Below, piece after piece: positions 8,315-16,955 of a DNA stretch of 64,000 nucleotides (position 1 is the first letter of the stretch; each line of letters starts with the position of its first letter). The notes below the pieces were generated by a model. It was given only the letters and a program-made list of their open reading frames with translations. It did no database searches and was not told the origin of the DNA. Both the position numbers and the translations under genes were made by a program. Origin of the DNA: Rhodospirillales bacterium (GTDB lineage: Bacteria > Pseudomonadota > Alphaproteobacteria > Rhodospirillales > Shumkoniaceae); assembly GCA_018432935.1 (NCBI GenBank), contig JAHDSF010000018.1, positions 239,038 through 303,037 on the forward strand, read 5' to 3'.

Positions 8315-9075
8315 TCCTGGACACGTTCAGCCTGAAGGGCAAGAGCGGCATCATCACCGGGGCCGCCGGGGGCATCGGCCGGGCGATCGCGCGCGGCCTG
8401 GCGGAAGCCGGCGCCAACGTTGCCATCGCCGACATCAACGAGTCGGGCCTCGAGGCGACGCGCCAGTACGTGGCCGAGGCCGGGCGGTGCGAGGCGATCG
8501 TCGTCGACCTCACCAGGGACGACAGCATCGATGACCTGGTGGCCAAGGCCCATCAGGCGTTCGGCGACCTCCACTTCCTGTTCAACAACGCGGGTGTGAT
8601 CCACCGCAGCCCGTGCGAGGACTTCCCGCTCGACAAGTTCGAGCTCGGCCTGCGCGTCAATCTGACCGCGCCCTTCCTGCTGTGCCAAAGGCTGGCCAAG
8701 CACTGGATCGCCAAGGGCATCAAAGGACACATCATCAACACATCCTCGCTGATCGCCGTCCAGGGCGGGCGCTTCGTGCCCGCCTACTCGTCGACCAAGG
8801 GCGGCATCACCCAGCTGACCAAGACGATGTGCAACGACTGGGGCAAGTACGGCATCAACGTCAACGCGATCGGCCCCGGCTGGGTCGAAACCGAGATGAC
8901 CGCCGCCCTGCGCGCCGATGCCGAGCGGATGCCGGCGATCACCGCGCGCATCCCCATGGGCCGCTGGGCGAAGCCCGAGGACCTGGTCGGGGCGGCCGTG
9001 TTCCTTGCCTCCGACGCCTCGTCGTACATCAACGGCCAGGTCATCTTCGTCGACGGCGGCTGGCTGGCATTTTGA
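8311..9075 (+). CDS. SDR dehydrogenase, KduD-like (2-deoxy-D-gluconate / 2,5-diketo-3-deoxygluconate type)
   Basis: This 254-residue classical SDR has TGAAGGIGRA, Asp in IADINESGL (NAD preference), FNNAGVIHRSP, NTSS and the catalytic YSSTK. The N-terminus MILDTFSLKGK and the GPGWVETEMT loop recall KduD and gluconate 5-dehydrogenase proteins, which interconvert keto groups of hexuronate-derived acids. It overlaps the regulator stop by 4 bases. With the KdgF-like cupin next door, a uronate-type substrate is the simplest reading. Related SDRs act on other polyols, so the exact activity is open. Confidence 0.86.
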   Translation: MILDTFSLKGKSGIITGAAGGIGRAIARGLAEAGANVAIADINESGLEATRQYVAEAGRCEAIVVDLTRDDSIDDLVAKAHQAFGDLHFLFNNAGVIHRSPCEDFPLDKFELGLRVNLTAPFLLCQRLAKHWIAKGIKGHIINTSSLIAVQGGRFVPAYSSTKGGITQLTKTMCNDWGKYGINVNAIGPGWVETEMTAALRADAERMPAITARIPMGRWAKPEDLVGAAVFLASDASSYINGQVIFVDGGWLAF

Positions 9076-9152
9076 GTTCCTGGGGTTTTCCGCCGAAGGG
9101 CGGGAAAGACGCCGTCCCATGCGACGGCAATTGTGACGAAAGGAGATCACCC

Positions 9153-9542
9153 GTGACGTATGCTGCCAACAAGAAGTCCAAGTACTGCTACACTATCGAC
9201 CAGATCCCGCTGGTACCGCTGACCGAGAAGTCGAGCACCCGGTTCGTCGCCGCCGGACCGGCGCTGCTCAGCTTCATCACCAATCCCCCGGGGTGCGTGT
9301 TCCCGATCCACCACCATCCGGCGGTGCAGATCCTGGTCATCCTGGAAGGCACCGAGGAGCACGTCTGCGGCGACGAGACGTTCCTCATGGAGGCGGGCGA
9401 GGTTTGCGTCCACCCCTCGAACGTTCCCCACGGCGGCACCACCAAGACCGGCTTCCGCGGCATCGACATCTTCGTGCCGGCTCGCGAAGACTACCTGCAG
9501 CTGATGGCCAAGCACGGCCTGCCGATCGAAGGACCCAAGTGA
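9153..9542 (+). CDS. KdgF-like cupin-domain protein
   Basis: This 129-residue single-domain cupin has metal-binding histidines in PIHHHPAVQ and a late His in VPHGG, and the stretch GIDIFVPAREDYLQL. The last closely matches the DxFTPxREDFL ending of KdgF, which opens unsaturated uronates (4,5-unsaturated galacturonate) to linear keto sugars during pectin and alginate breakdown. The GTG at 9153 follows AAGGAGATCACC. It sits in the same run as the KduD-like dehydrogenase and KdgR-like regulator, which strengthens the uronate link. No kduI homologue is visible in this window. Confidence 0.82.
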   Translation: MTYAANKKSKYCYTIDQIPLVPLTEKSSTRFVAAGPALLSFITNPPGCVFPIHHHPAVQILVILEGTEEHVCGDETFLMEAGEVCVHPSNVPHGGTTKTGFRGIDIFVPAREDYLQLMAKHGLPIEGPK

Positions 9543-9644
9543 GCGGTCTGCATTAACTGGCACTTTCCACGGGAGGGGCCGGCGCATCCGGCCCGAGTGC
9601 CGTCGCCCCTCCCGCCGTCCTTTCCGAAGACTGGGATCCGAACA

Positions 9645-10766
9645 ATGTCGAACTGGGACTTCCGGCTGCCTACGCGCGTCCGTTTCGGCTGGGGGCGCGC
9701 GGGCGAGGTGCGCGACGCCGTCCACGAGCTGGGCGGCCGCAAGGTCTTCCTGGTCGCCAGCAAAGGCTTCAACGAGGCCACCGGGCTGGTCGACCGCATC
9801 CGCGACCGTCTCGAAGGCGTCGCCGTCGAGATCTTCGACGAGGTCGAGGAGAACCCCTCGATCGCCACCGTCGACCGCGGAGCGGAGCTATGCCGCAAGG
9901 CGGGCAGCGACGTCGTCGTCGCTGTGGGCGGAGGCAGTCCGCTGGACGCCGCCAAGGCCCTGGCCATGCTGCAGCGGAACGAAGGCTCCGTGCGCGACTA
10001 CCTCGACGGCGCCCGTACGTGCCAGGGCAAGGGGCTGCCGGTGGTCGCGATCCCGACCACTTCGGGGACCGGCAGCGAGGTGACCCCGTTCTCGGTCATC
10101 AGCTATCCGGAGAAGCGGGCCAAGCCGGCGATCGCACCGGTACAGAACTTCCCCGACATCGCCATCGTCGACCCCGAGTTGACGCTGACGATGCCGCCCC
10201 GCGTCGCCGCCTCGACCGGCCTTGATGCCCTCTGCCAGGCGATCGAGGGCTTCTGGTCGACCCGCGCCAGCGAGGCGACCCGCGTCTATTCGTTCCGCGG
10301 CATCGTGCTTGCGATGCGAAACCTCGAGGCCGCGTGCACGGCCAAGGATCGCGCATCGGTCACCAACATGGCGCTCGCCAGCAACCTCACCGGGATCCAG
10401 ATGTCGGCGATCGGCAACACGGCGATCCACCCCCTCTCCTATCCCGTCACGCTCGATTACGGGGTGCCGCACGGATTTGCCTGCTCGCTGTTCGTGCCGC
10501 CGTTCCTGCGCTTCAATGCAGACGCGATCGGCGACCTATTCGCCGACCTGCTGTCGGTGCTGAAGCTGCGCTCCGTCGAGGAGCTGGCCGACCGTATCGA
10601 CGACATGATGGAGCGGTTGCAGGCGCCGCGGAGGCTGCGCGACGTCGGTGCCGCCAAGGCCGATATCCCGGCCATCGTCAAGCGCGGCATCGGCCGTTCG
10701 ACCGAATGGAACCCGAAGCCACTCTCGGAGTCCGACATCGCCAAGGTCTGCGAGGCGATCGCCTGA
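9645..10766 (+). CDS. Iron-containing alcohol dehydrogenase family protein
   Basis: This 373-residue group III alcohol dehydrogenase has nucleotide loop GGGSPLDAAK (about 95-104) and TTSGTGSEVTP. By the FucO pattern, metal ligands should be Asp194, residue 198, His262 and His276. Asp194, His262 and His276 are present with exact spacing, but position 198 is Gln in DALCQAIEG instead of the usual His. In this locus it could act on the aldehyde released by the HpcH/HpaI aldolase (for example lactaldehyde) or on a hydroxy acid. The ATG at 9645 matches the family start; no strong ribosome-binding site is visible. The last gene of the TRAP run. Confidence 0.85.
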   Translation: MSNWDFRLPTRVRFGWGRAGEVRDAVHELGGRKVFLVASKGFNEATGLVDRIRDRLEGVAVEIFDEVEENPSIATVDRGAELCRKAGSDVVVAVGGGSPLDAAKALAMLQRNEGSVRDYLDGARTCQGKGLPVVAIPTTSGTGSEVTPFSVISYPEKRAKPAIAPVQNFPDIAIVDPELTLTMPPRVAASTGLDALCQAIEGFWSTRASEATRVYSFRGIVLAMRNLEAACTAKDRASVTNMALASNLTGIQMSAIGNTAIHPLSYPVTLDYGVPHGFACSLFVPPFLRFNADAIGDLFADLLSVLKLRSVEELADRIDDMMERLQAPRRLRDVGAAKADIPAIVKRGIGRSTEWNPKPLSESDIAKVCEAIA

Positions 10767-10935
10767 ATCCGCGACGACGCAGGTCGCGGCAGCCTGTGGG
10801 TCGTCCCGCCGCCTCCCGGCAGACGGCTCACTGGCCTTCGGGCAGGTTTGCGCGCGCGCCCCTTCGGTGCTATAGCCACTCGCCGGCCGCGGCAGGCGGC
10901 ACGTCAACAAACCGGGGCGCCCTGCTTACCTAGCG

Positions 10936-12192
10936 ATGATGCACGCACCCTCCCCTGCACTTCACATTCACCTGGACGCCGTCGGCGGCATCGCCGGCGA
11001 CATGTTCCTGGCCGCGCTGCTTGCGTATCGGCCCGACCTGTTGCCGGCGGCGGTCGCCGCGGCCCGCGCGGTCGGCGTGCCGGACGACTGGACGGTCGAG
11101 CTTGCGGAGCACCGGGCCGACGGCTTCGTTGGAAAGCGCCTCCTGGTCGAGCCGCCCCACCGGCACCATCACCACCACGAGGATCATGGCCATCATCACC
11201 ACGTCCGCCACCGCGACATCGTCCGGCGCATCGACGACGCTGCGCTGGAACCCGGGGTGAAGAGCCGCGCCAAGGCGATCTTCGCCCTGCTGGCGGACGC
11301 CGAGGCCCGGGTGCACGGGGTGGACGTGGCGGAGGTTTCGTTTCACGAAGTCGCCGATTGGGATTCGGTGGCCGATATCGTCGGCGCCGCCGCCGTGATC
11401 GAAGCGCTCGGCTCGGCGGTGACGTGGACTTTGTCGTCACTGCCGCTGGGCGGCGGCAGCATCCAGACGGCGCACGGCCGCCTGCCGGTCCCGGCCCCGG
11501 CGACCGCGCTGCTGCTTGAGGGCTTCGTCACCCACGACGATGGCATCACCGGCGAGCGGGTAACCCCGACCGGCGCCGCGATCCTGGCCCACCTGCGTCC
11601 CGAGCAGGGGCGGCGCCCGGCGGGGCGGCTCATCGCCTCCGGCGCAGGGTTCGGAACCAGGCGGCTGCCCGGCCTGCCCAATATGCTGCGCGTTCTGGTG
11701 CTCGCGCCAGCCGAGGCGGCGACGACCGGAACGACGGCGGCGGAAGTGACGATCCTGGCCTTCGAAGTCGACGACCAGACGGCCGAGGACCTAGCCGTCG
11801 GTCTGGAGCGCGTGCGTGCCCAGCCGGGCGTCCTGGACGTGCTGCAGTATCCTGCTCTGGGCAAGAAGAACCGCATGCTGGCGAGCGTCCGCGTCTTGTG
11901 CGAAAGTGATGCCGCCGACCGCGTGGCGGAGGTGTGCCTCACCGAAACGACGACCCTGGGCGTGCGGATGCAGACCGTGACGCGTCGCGTCGTCGAGCGG
12001 CAGCATGGCAGCGCCCGCACGTCCGGCGGCGCCGTCCGCGTCAAGACGGCTGAACGGCCGGACGGCCGCCGGACGGCGAAGGCGGAAATGGACGATCTGG
12101 CCGGCCTTTCCGGCGGCCGCAGGCAACGGGCGGCGGCCCGCGCGGAGGCGGAAGAAAAAGTGCTGCGTGACAAGGGGCGGAAGGGGACATGA
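10936..12192 (+). CDS. larC: LarC, nickel insertion protein of nickel-pincer nucleotide biosynthesis
   Basis: This 418-residue LarC is encoded as one continuous frame, whereas some lactobacilli need a frameshift between two parts. It begins with HLDAVGGIAGDMFLAALL and contains a His-rich nickel-binding insert around residues 75-93 (HRHHHHHEDHGHHHH). Further blocks are the family FHEVADWDSVADIVG, LPLGGGSIQTAHGRLPVPAP and GERVTPTGAAIL. LarC inserts nickel into the dithio-pyridinium nucleotide in a CTP-dependent step. It heads a tight larC-larE-larB run (4-bp overlaps). No larA-like gene is adjacent; one lies at 23967-25247. Confidence 0.95.
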   Translation: MMHAPSPALHIHLDAVGGIAGDMFLAALLAYRPDLLPAAVAAARAVGVPDDWTVELAEHRADGFVGKRLLVEPPHRHHHHHEDHGHHHHVRHRDIVRRIDDAALEPGVKSRAKAIFALLADAEARVHGVDVAEVSFHEVADWDSVADIVGAAAVIEALGSAVTWTLSSLPLGGGSIQTAHGRLPVPAPATALLLEGFVTHDDGITGERVTPTGAAILAHLRPEQGRRPAGRLIASGAGFGTRRLPGLPNMLRVLVLAPAEAATTGTTAAEVTILAFEVDDQTAEDLAVGLERVRAQPGVLDVLQYPALGKKNRMLASVRVLCESDAADRVAEVCLTETTTLGVRMQTVTRRVVERQHGSARTSGGAVRVKTAERPDGRRTAKAEMDDLAGLSGGRRQRAAARAEAEEKVLRDKGRKGT

Positions 12193-13025
12193 ACGATACG
12201 GCCGCCAAGCTTGAAGCCCTGCACCGGGTTCTCGACCGGCTGGGCACGGTGACCGTTGCCCTCAGCGGCGGGCTCGACAGCACCACCCTCGCTTTCGCGG
12301 CGCACCGGCGGCTCGGGGCGTCGGCGCGCATGGTCCATGCCGTCTCCCCCGCCGTGCCGCCGGAAGCGACCGCCCGGGTCCAGGCCTTTGCGACCCGCGA
12401 GGGATGGGATCTGCAGATCATCGATGCCGGCGAGTTCGCCGACCCCTTCTACCTCGCCAACCCGGTCAACCGCTGCTACTTCTGCAAGACCAACCTGTAC
12501 GGGACCATCGTTGGGCGCGTCGGCGGCCCGATCGTCTCCGGCGCCAACCTCGACGACCTCTCCGACTACCGGCCCGGGATGGACGCCGCCAAGGATCACG
12601 ACGTCCGCCATCCCTTCGTCGAGGCCGGGATCGGCAAGCAGGAGATCCGCGACATCGCCCGCCACTTCGGACTCGCCGAACTGGCCGAGATGCCGCCCTC
12701 GCCCTGCCTCTCCAGCCGTCTTGAGACGGGCGTAACGGTGACGCGGGAAGCGCTCGAGTTCGTCCATGCGGTAGAGACGACGATCGGCCGCTGGCTTGCC
12801 GAGCATGGCCATGCGCCCACGGCCGTTCGCTGCCGGGTGCGCAAGGCCGGCGCGGGGATCGAGCTTGACCAGACGAGCCTGGCCGTCTTCGCCAGCGCCG
12901 AGGCGGCCCCCCTGCGGGCCGAGCTCGATGCCATCGCGACGGCGCGGGGCCACGCGGCACCGCTTCCGGTCGCGCCCTATCGCATGGGCTCCGCCTTCCT
13001 CGTCAAGCAGGCGGCCCGCTCATGA
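12189..13025 (+). CDS. larE: LarE, sulfur-inserting ATP pyrophosphatase of nickel-pincer nucleotide biosynthesis
   Basis: This 278-residue PP-loop enzyme has SGGLDS at residues 26-31. It carries three cysteines: Cys96 and Cys99 in NRCYFCKTN, and Cys173 in PPSPCLSSR. Cys173 matches the sacrificial sulfur donor of the Lactobacillus enzyme. LarE homologues with three such cysteines have been reported to hold a [4Fe-4S] cluster that carries the transferred sulfur, so this one may be catalytic rather than single-turnover (inference). It adenylates the dicarboxylated pyridinium nucleotide and converts its carboxylates to thiocarboxylates. Start overlaps larC (ATGA). Confidence 0.95.
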   Translation: MNDTAAKLEALHRVLDRLGTVTVALSGGLDSTTLAFAAHRRLGASARMVHAVSPAVPPEATARVQAFATREGWDLQIIDAGEFADPFYLANPVNRCYFCKTNLYGTIVGRVGGPIVSGANLDDLSDYRPGMDAAKDHDVRHPFVEAGIGKQEIRDIARHFGLAELAEMPPSPCLSSRLETGVTVTREALEFVHAVETTIGRWLAEHGHAPTAVRCRVRKAGAGIELDQTSLAVFASAEAAPLRAELDAIATARGHAAPLPVAPYRMGSAFLVKQAARS

Positions 13026-13702
13026 CCCCCACGATCGCGCCGGAGGCAGTCTTCGACGCTGCGCGTGCGGCCCGGATCGGGCTGACGGAAGCGATCCTGT
13101 GCGAGGGCAAGTCGCCCGCGCAGATCGCCGCCATCCTCGAAGCCGCAGGACGCACGGTCCCGCGCATCCTCCTCACGCGGCTCGCGCCTGCGGAGTTCGC
13201 CGCGCTGCCCGAGGAACTGCAGGCCCGGATCGATTTCGATCCCGTATCGCGGACGGGCTTCTTCGGCGAAACCGGCGCCCCCGCGGGAACAGCCCGGATC
13301 GCAGTGGTCTCGGCCGGGACCTCCGATATCCCGGTCGCGAAAGAGGCAGTCCGGACTCTCATCCATTGCGGTCTTCCGGCATGCGAGATCTATGACGTCG
13401 GCGTCGCCGGTCTGTGGCGGCTTCTCGAACGGCTGGAGGAGATCGCAACCTTTCCGGTGGTGATCGCGGTCGCCGGCATGGACGGGGCGATCTTCAGCGT
13501 TCTCGGCGGACTGGTTTCCGGGACCGTGATCGCCGTTCCCACTTCGACCGGCTACGGCGCTTCGCGCCGCGGCGAGACGGCGCTCCAGGCGGCCCTGGCA
13601 AGCTGTGCACCGGGCCTTCTCACCGTCAATATCGACAACGGCTATGGGGCGGCCTGTGCCGCCGCCCGCATCCTACGGTCGCGAGTCGCGGCGGAAATCT
13701 GA
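13022..13702 (+). CDS. larB: LarB, NaAD carboxylase/hydrolase of nickel-pincer nucleotide biosynthesis
   Basis: This 226-residue protein has the PurE-like C-terminal domain of LarB: VVSAGTSDIPVAKEA, YDVGVAGLWRLL, VAGMDGAIFSVLGGLV and VPTSTGYGAS. LarB carboxylates nicotinic acid adenine dinucleotide at C5 and hydrolyses it, the first step of cofactor synthesis. It overlaps larE by 4 bases (ATGA) and is the last gene of the set. Its 3' end overlaps the convergent lipoprotein gene by about 30 bases. Confidence 0.94.
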   Translation: MTPTIAPEAVFDAARAARIGLTEAILCEGKSPAQIAAILEAAGRTVPRILLTRLAPAEFAALPEELQARIDFDPVSRTGFFGETGAPAGTARIAVVSAGTSDIPVAKEAVRTLIHCGLPACEIYDVGVAGLWRLLERLEEIATFPVVIAVAGMDGAIFSVLGGLVSGTVIAVPTSTGYGASRRGETALQAALASCAPGLLTVNIDNGYGAACAAARILRSRVAAEI

Positions 13703-14050
13703 CGGCTCGACCCGGGAATACCGCGAGCGCTGGCACACCTCGTACATGTCTTCGCTCGGGTAGGCGAAGCGGTCGCGATCGCGGATGTAGCAGTCGACTT
13801 GCGGCGGTGCCACCAGCAGCGGCGGCTCCGTCACCGACCGCGAATAGACCGACGGATGCGGCCCGTAGTAGTTGACGAGCCGATCCTCGTCGCGGTGGTA
13901 GGGCTGGCGGTAGCAGTTTGGATCGCCCAGGGTCTCATAGCAGTAGACCGGCTCGTAGGCGTAGACGCTACGTTCGTAGCGGTCCACGTAGTCGACGCCG
14001 CCGCAGCCACCCAAGCCGAGGCAACAGAGAACGCCGAGGAGCTTGCGCAT
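13673..14050 (-). CDS. Small Tyr/Arg-rich lipoprotein of unknown function
   Basis: A 125-residue protein starts at the ATG at 14050, preceded by GGGAGG. The N-terminus is a lipoprotein signal (MRKLLGVLCCLG then the LGGC lipobox, lipidated Cys near residue 15). The mature part is rich in Tyr, Arg and Asp, with four further cysteines (in VYCYE, DPNCY, VDCYI and EVCQR). I recognise no family. It is convergent with larB and overlaps its last codons, which is unusual but workable. An upstream in-frame Met would destroy the signal sequence. Confidence 0.7.
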   Translation of the reverse strand: MRKLLGVLCCLGLGGCGGVDYVDRYERSVYAYEPVYCYETLGDPNCYRQPYHRDEDRLVNYYGPHPSVYSRSVTEPPLLVAPPQVDCYIRDRDRFAYPSEDMYEVCQRSRYSRVEPSDFRRDSRP

Positions 14051-14160
14051 GTCCGCCTCCCGTTCCGGGGCGTACCTCCTCCCCTTCGCCCCGCATCCTC
14101 TGCCATAGATCGGACGGCGACGATGACGGCGCAAGCTCCGGCTCCGGCTTCGTCCCCGCC

Positions 14161-16878
14161 TCACCGAACGCAGGGCGAGCGGCAGACGGACGCCTTCGTG
14201 CGCTGACTGGGAAACACCACCCTCGCGGTGGTACCGGCGCCGACACGGCTCTCGATCTCGAGCGAAGCGCCATGCAGCTCGGCCAGGCCCCGGCTCAGCG
14301 GCAGGCCGAGCCCGGCACCTTCCCGGCTTCGCGTCAGCGGGTCCTCGATCTGGCCAAACACCGCCATCGCCACTTCCAGCTTGTCCTCCGGAATGCCGAT
14401 GCCGCTGTCGGCGACCTCAAACACCAGACGTCCTTCGCGATCCAGCCGGGCCCGGGCGGCGACCGACCCGCCCCGGGGGGTGAACTTGACGGCGTTCGAC
14501 AGCAGGTTGATGAGAATCTGCCTTACCCGCCGTTCGTCGGCATAGAGCATGGGAAGAGGCGCCGCCACGTCGAGGACGAGCTCGAGGCCGGCGCTGCGCG
14601 CCCGCGTCTCGATAATCCGCAGCGAGTCCTTCAGCAGCGGCGCCACCTCGACCCACTCCTCGTTCAGCGTCATCCCGCCCGCCTCCACCCGCGAGATGTC
14701 GAGAATGTCGCTGATGAGATCGAGCAGGGAGCGTCCCGAAGCCAGCACGTCGCTCACGTACTCGTTGTATTTCTGGTGGCCAAGCTTCCCGAATACTTCG
14801 CTGGCCATCATCTCGGAAAAGCCGATGATCGAGTTCAGCGGCGTCCTCAGCTCATGGCTCATGTTGGCCAGGAACTGTGTCTTGGCGTGGCTGGCAACCT
14901 CGGCGGCCTCCTTGGCCAGCCGAAGGTCCTCCTCGAACCTCTTACGGCCGCTGATGTCGGTACTGATGGCGCCGATCATCGAGATCCCGCCGTCCGCATC
15001 GGCAATCGGGAACTTGGTCACCAGCGCCGTGATTGTACTGCCGTCGGTCAACGGGATCGTCTGCTCGTACTCGACCGGGCCTCCGCTGCGCAGGACCTCC
15101 CGGTCGACGGCCTCGATCCGTGCAGCATCCTCCGGTGGGTAGATGTCATGCAGGGTGCGGATTCTGCGCTGATCGAGCGAACCATGCCAGGCTTCGAAGC
15201 GACGGTTGACGGCGAGGTAGCGGCCGGCCAGGTCCTTTACGATGACGGACGCCGGTATGTTCTCGACCAGCGCCCGGAAGATCGCCTCGCTGGCGCGCCG
15301 GGCCTCTTCGGTCCTCCTGCTCGCCGTGGTCTCGACCACCACGCCGCCGATGCCCAGGAACTCGTCGTCACGGCTCCGGATCGGGAACTTGACGTCGGTG
15401 AAGAAGCGGCGCGAACCGTCGCTCTCGACCCGATCGAAGTCACCGCCAAACGTCGTTGCGCCGCCACGCAACGCCTCGTCTCCCGCCAACGAGCGCTCGA
15501 CCAGGTCGGGGGCCTGGAAGTCCACCGACCGATGGCCGAGGATCTGCTGTTCCGAGACGCCCCAGAACTCGCAGATGGCAGCGTTGGCGAGCACGAAGCG
15601 ACCGTCCTGGTCCTTCAGGAAGATCCCGATCGGCGAGGCGTCGACGATGGCCCTCAGCCTCGCCTCGCTCTGCTCGAGAGCCGAAAGCACCTCGCGTTCC
15701 CGGGTCACGTCCTCCAGCACCACCTGCATCGCCGGCCGGCCGTTGAACGCGACCACCCTTCCGGTGGAACGGACGCGGATGACCTGCCCGTCTGCGCGCA
15801 TGAAGTTCACCTCGACCCGGCTCTCGCAACCGCGCCGATATCGCTCCTCGACAGTACGGTGCAGGGTCTCGCGGGAGTCCTCGGCGACGAAGTCCCAGAT
15901 GTCCCGGCCGATGATCTCGGACGCATCGAGAGCTCCGAGGATCCTCACCACCTCCGGGTTGGCAAACACGAAGCGGCCGTCCTGGTGGATGCAGATCCCG
16001 ACGGGCGTCGTCGCGACCACGCTGCCGTAGAGATCTCGACTTTCCCGCAAGGCCTGCTCCGCCGCCACCCGCTCCGTGATGTCGGTGGCCGCGCCCTGGT
16101 AGCCGACGAAAGTTCCCTTGCCGTCGAACCGCGGGTTCCCGCTGATCTGGATCCAGCGCAGGGCGCCATCGGCATGGCGTAAGGCCAGTTCCGCTTTCCG
16201 GAACGGCCGATGCATCCGGATCGCCTCCAGGCCTTCGCCCGGCTCGCCTGTCTCATGCTCGGCCAGCTGCTGGAGGGTACGCCCGACGATATAGTCGGCC
16301 GGATATCCGGTCGAACGCCGGAAACCGTCGGAGACGTGAGTGAACGCCCCGGCGGCATCGAGCTCGAAGAACCAGTCGGAGGCGCATTCCGCGAAGTTGC
16401 GGTACCGCGCCTCGCTTTCCTGCAATGCCTCTTCGGCCGCCTTCCGCTCGCTGATGTCCTGCCAGATGCCAAGGGCGTAGGTGGTCCCATCGCTGCCCTC
16501 GACAAGGGTGCGGGTAAGCCGGCCCCAGGCGGTCCGTCCCGCCTTGCCAAGGTACTGCTTCTCGATGGTGAAGGATCCAAGCCGGCCGTCGACAAGATCC
16601 TCGAACAGACCGCGGTCCTTGTCGCGGTCGCGCGGATGCGTGTAGTCCCAGAAGCGGATCTCGCGCAGTTCCTCGATCGTGTAGCCGAGGCGCTCGGCGA
16701 GCACGGCGTTGGCGCTGACCGTCTCGCCGCCGAGATGCTCGATCCCCACTCCGATCGCAGCCCGAGCGAGAAGCTTACGCAGGGCGCCAGCGCTGACCAG
16801 GACCATATCGACGGGGTCCGCGTCGCGATCGATGCCGGCTGGGCCGCCACTCGCATTGCTGTCCAAAGGACCCGGCAT
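14161..16878 (-). CDS. Cytosolic histidine kinase with five PAS domains
   Basis: About 905 residues from the ATG at 16878. Five PAS/PAC units are visible; four end in a DISERK/DITERV/DVTRER/DISGRK-type linker and the fourth in a diverged one. A HisKA domain follows, with the phospho-acceptor His in NMSHELRTPLN (about residue 675), then HATPase_c with the N box ILINLLSNAVKF and the G boxes DSGIGIPEDK and GAGLGLPLSRG. There is no membrane segment or receiver domain, so it should sense an intracellular cue and pass phosphate to a regulator encoded elsewhere. An in-frame ATG at 16914 would add 12 residues, but it lies inside a perfect palindrome and has no ribosome-binding site. Follows greB on the same strand. 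Confidence 0.9.
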   Translation of the reverse strand: MPGPLDSNASGGPAGIDRDADPVDMVLVSAGALRKLLARAAIGVGIEHLGGETVSANAVLAERLGYTIEELREIRFWDYTHPRDRDKDRGLFEDLVDGRLGSFTIEKQYLGKAGRTAWGRLTRTLVEGSDGTTYALGIWQDISERKAAEEALQESEARYRNFAECASDWFFELDAAGAFTHVSDGFRRSTGYPADYIVGRTLQQLAEHETGEPGEGLEAIRMHRPFRKAELALRHADGALRWIQISGNPRFDGKGTFVGYQGAATDITERVAAEQALRESRDLYGSVVATTPVGICIHQDGRFVFANPEVVRILGALDASEIIGRDIWDFVAEDSRETLHRTVEERYRRGCESRVEVNFMRADGQVIRVRSTGRVVAFNGRPAMQVVLEDVTREREVLSALEQSEARLRAIVDASPIGIFLKDQDGRFVLANAAICEFWGVSEQQILGHRSVDFQAPDLVERSLAGDEALRGGATTFGGDFDRVESDGSRRFFTDVKFPIRSRDDEFLGIGGVVVETTASRRTEEARRASEAIFRALVENIPASVIVKDLAGRYLAVNRRFEAWHGSLDQRRIRTLHDIYPPEDAARIEAVDREVLRSGGPVEYEQTIPLTDGSTITALVTKFPIADADGGISMIGAISTDISGRKRFEEDLRLAKEAAEVASHAKTQFLANMSHELRTPLNSIIGFSEMMASEVFGKLGHQKYNEYVSDVLASGRSLLDLISDILDISRVEAGGMTLNEEWVEVAPLLKDSLRIIETRARSAGLELVLDVAAPLPMLYADERRVRQILINLLSNAVKFTPRGGSVAARARLDREGRLVFEVADSGIGIPEDKLEVAMAVFGQIEDPLTRSREGAGLGLPLSRGLAELHGASLEIESRVGAGTTARVVFPSQRTKASVCRSPCVR

Positions 16879-16906
16879 GTTACTCACGTGCAACCATGTT
16901 GCCCCG

Positions 16907-16920
16907 GTTACCATGGTAAC
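16907..16920. promoter_or_regulatory. Perfect 14-bp palindrome before the kinase gene
   Basis: GTTACCATGGTAAC is fully self-complementary and lies between the greB stop and the preferred kinase start, overlapping an alternative ATG. It could be an operator or a binding site on mRNA or DNA. No second copy was noticed in the window. Confidence 0.3.
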
Positions 16921-16955
16921 ATAAACAGGGCATTTCGCCTAACGACGGCTATGCT

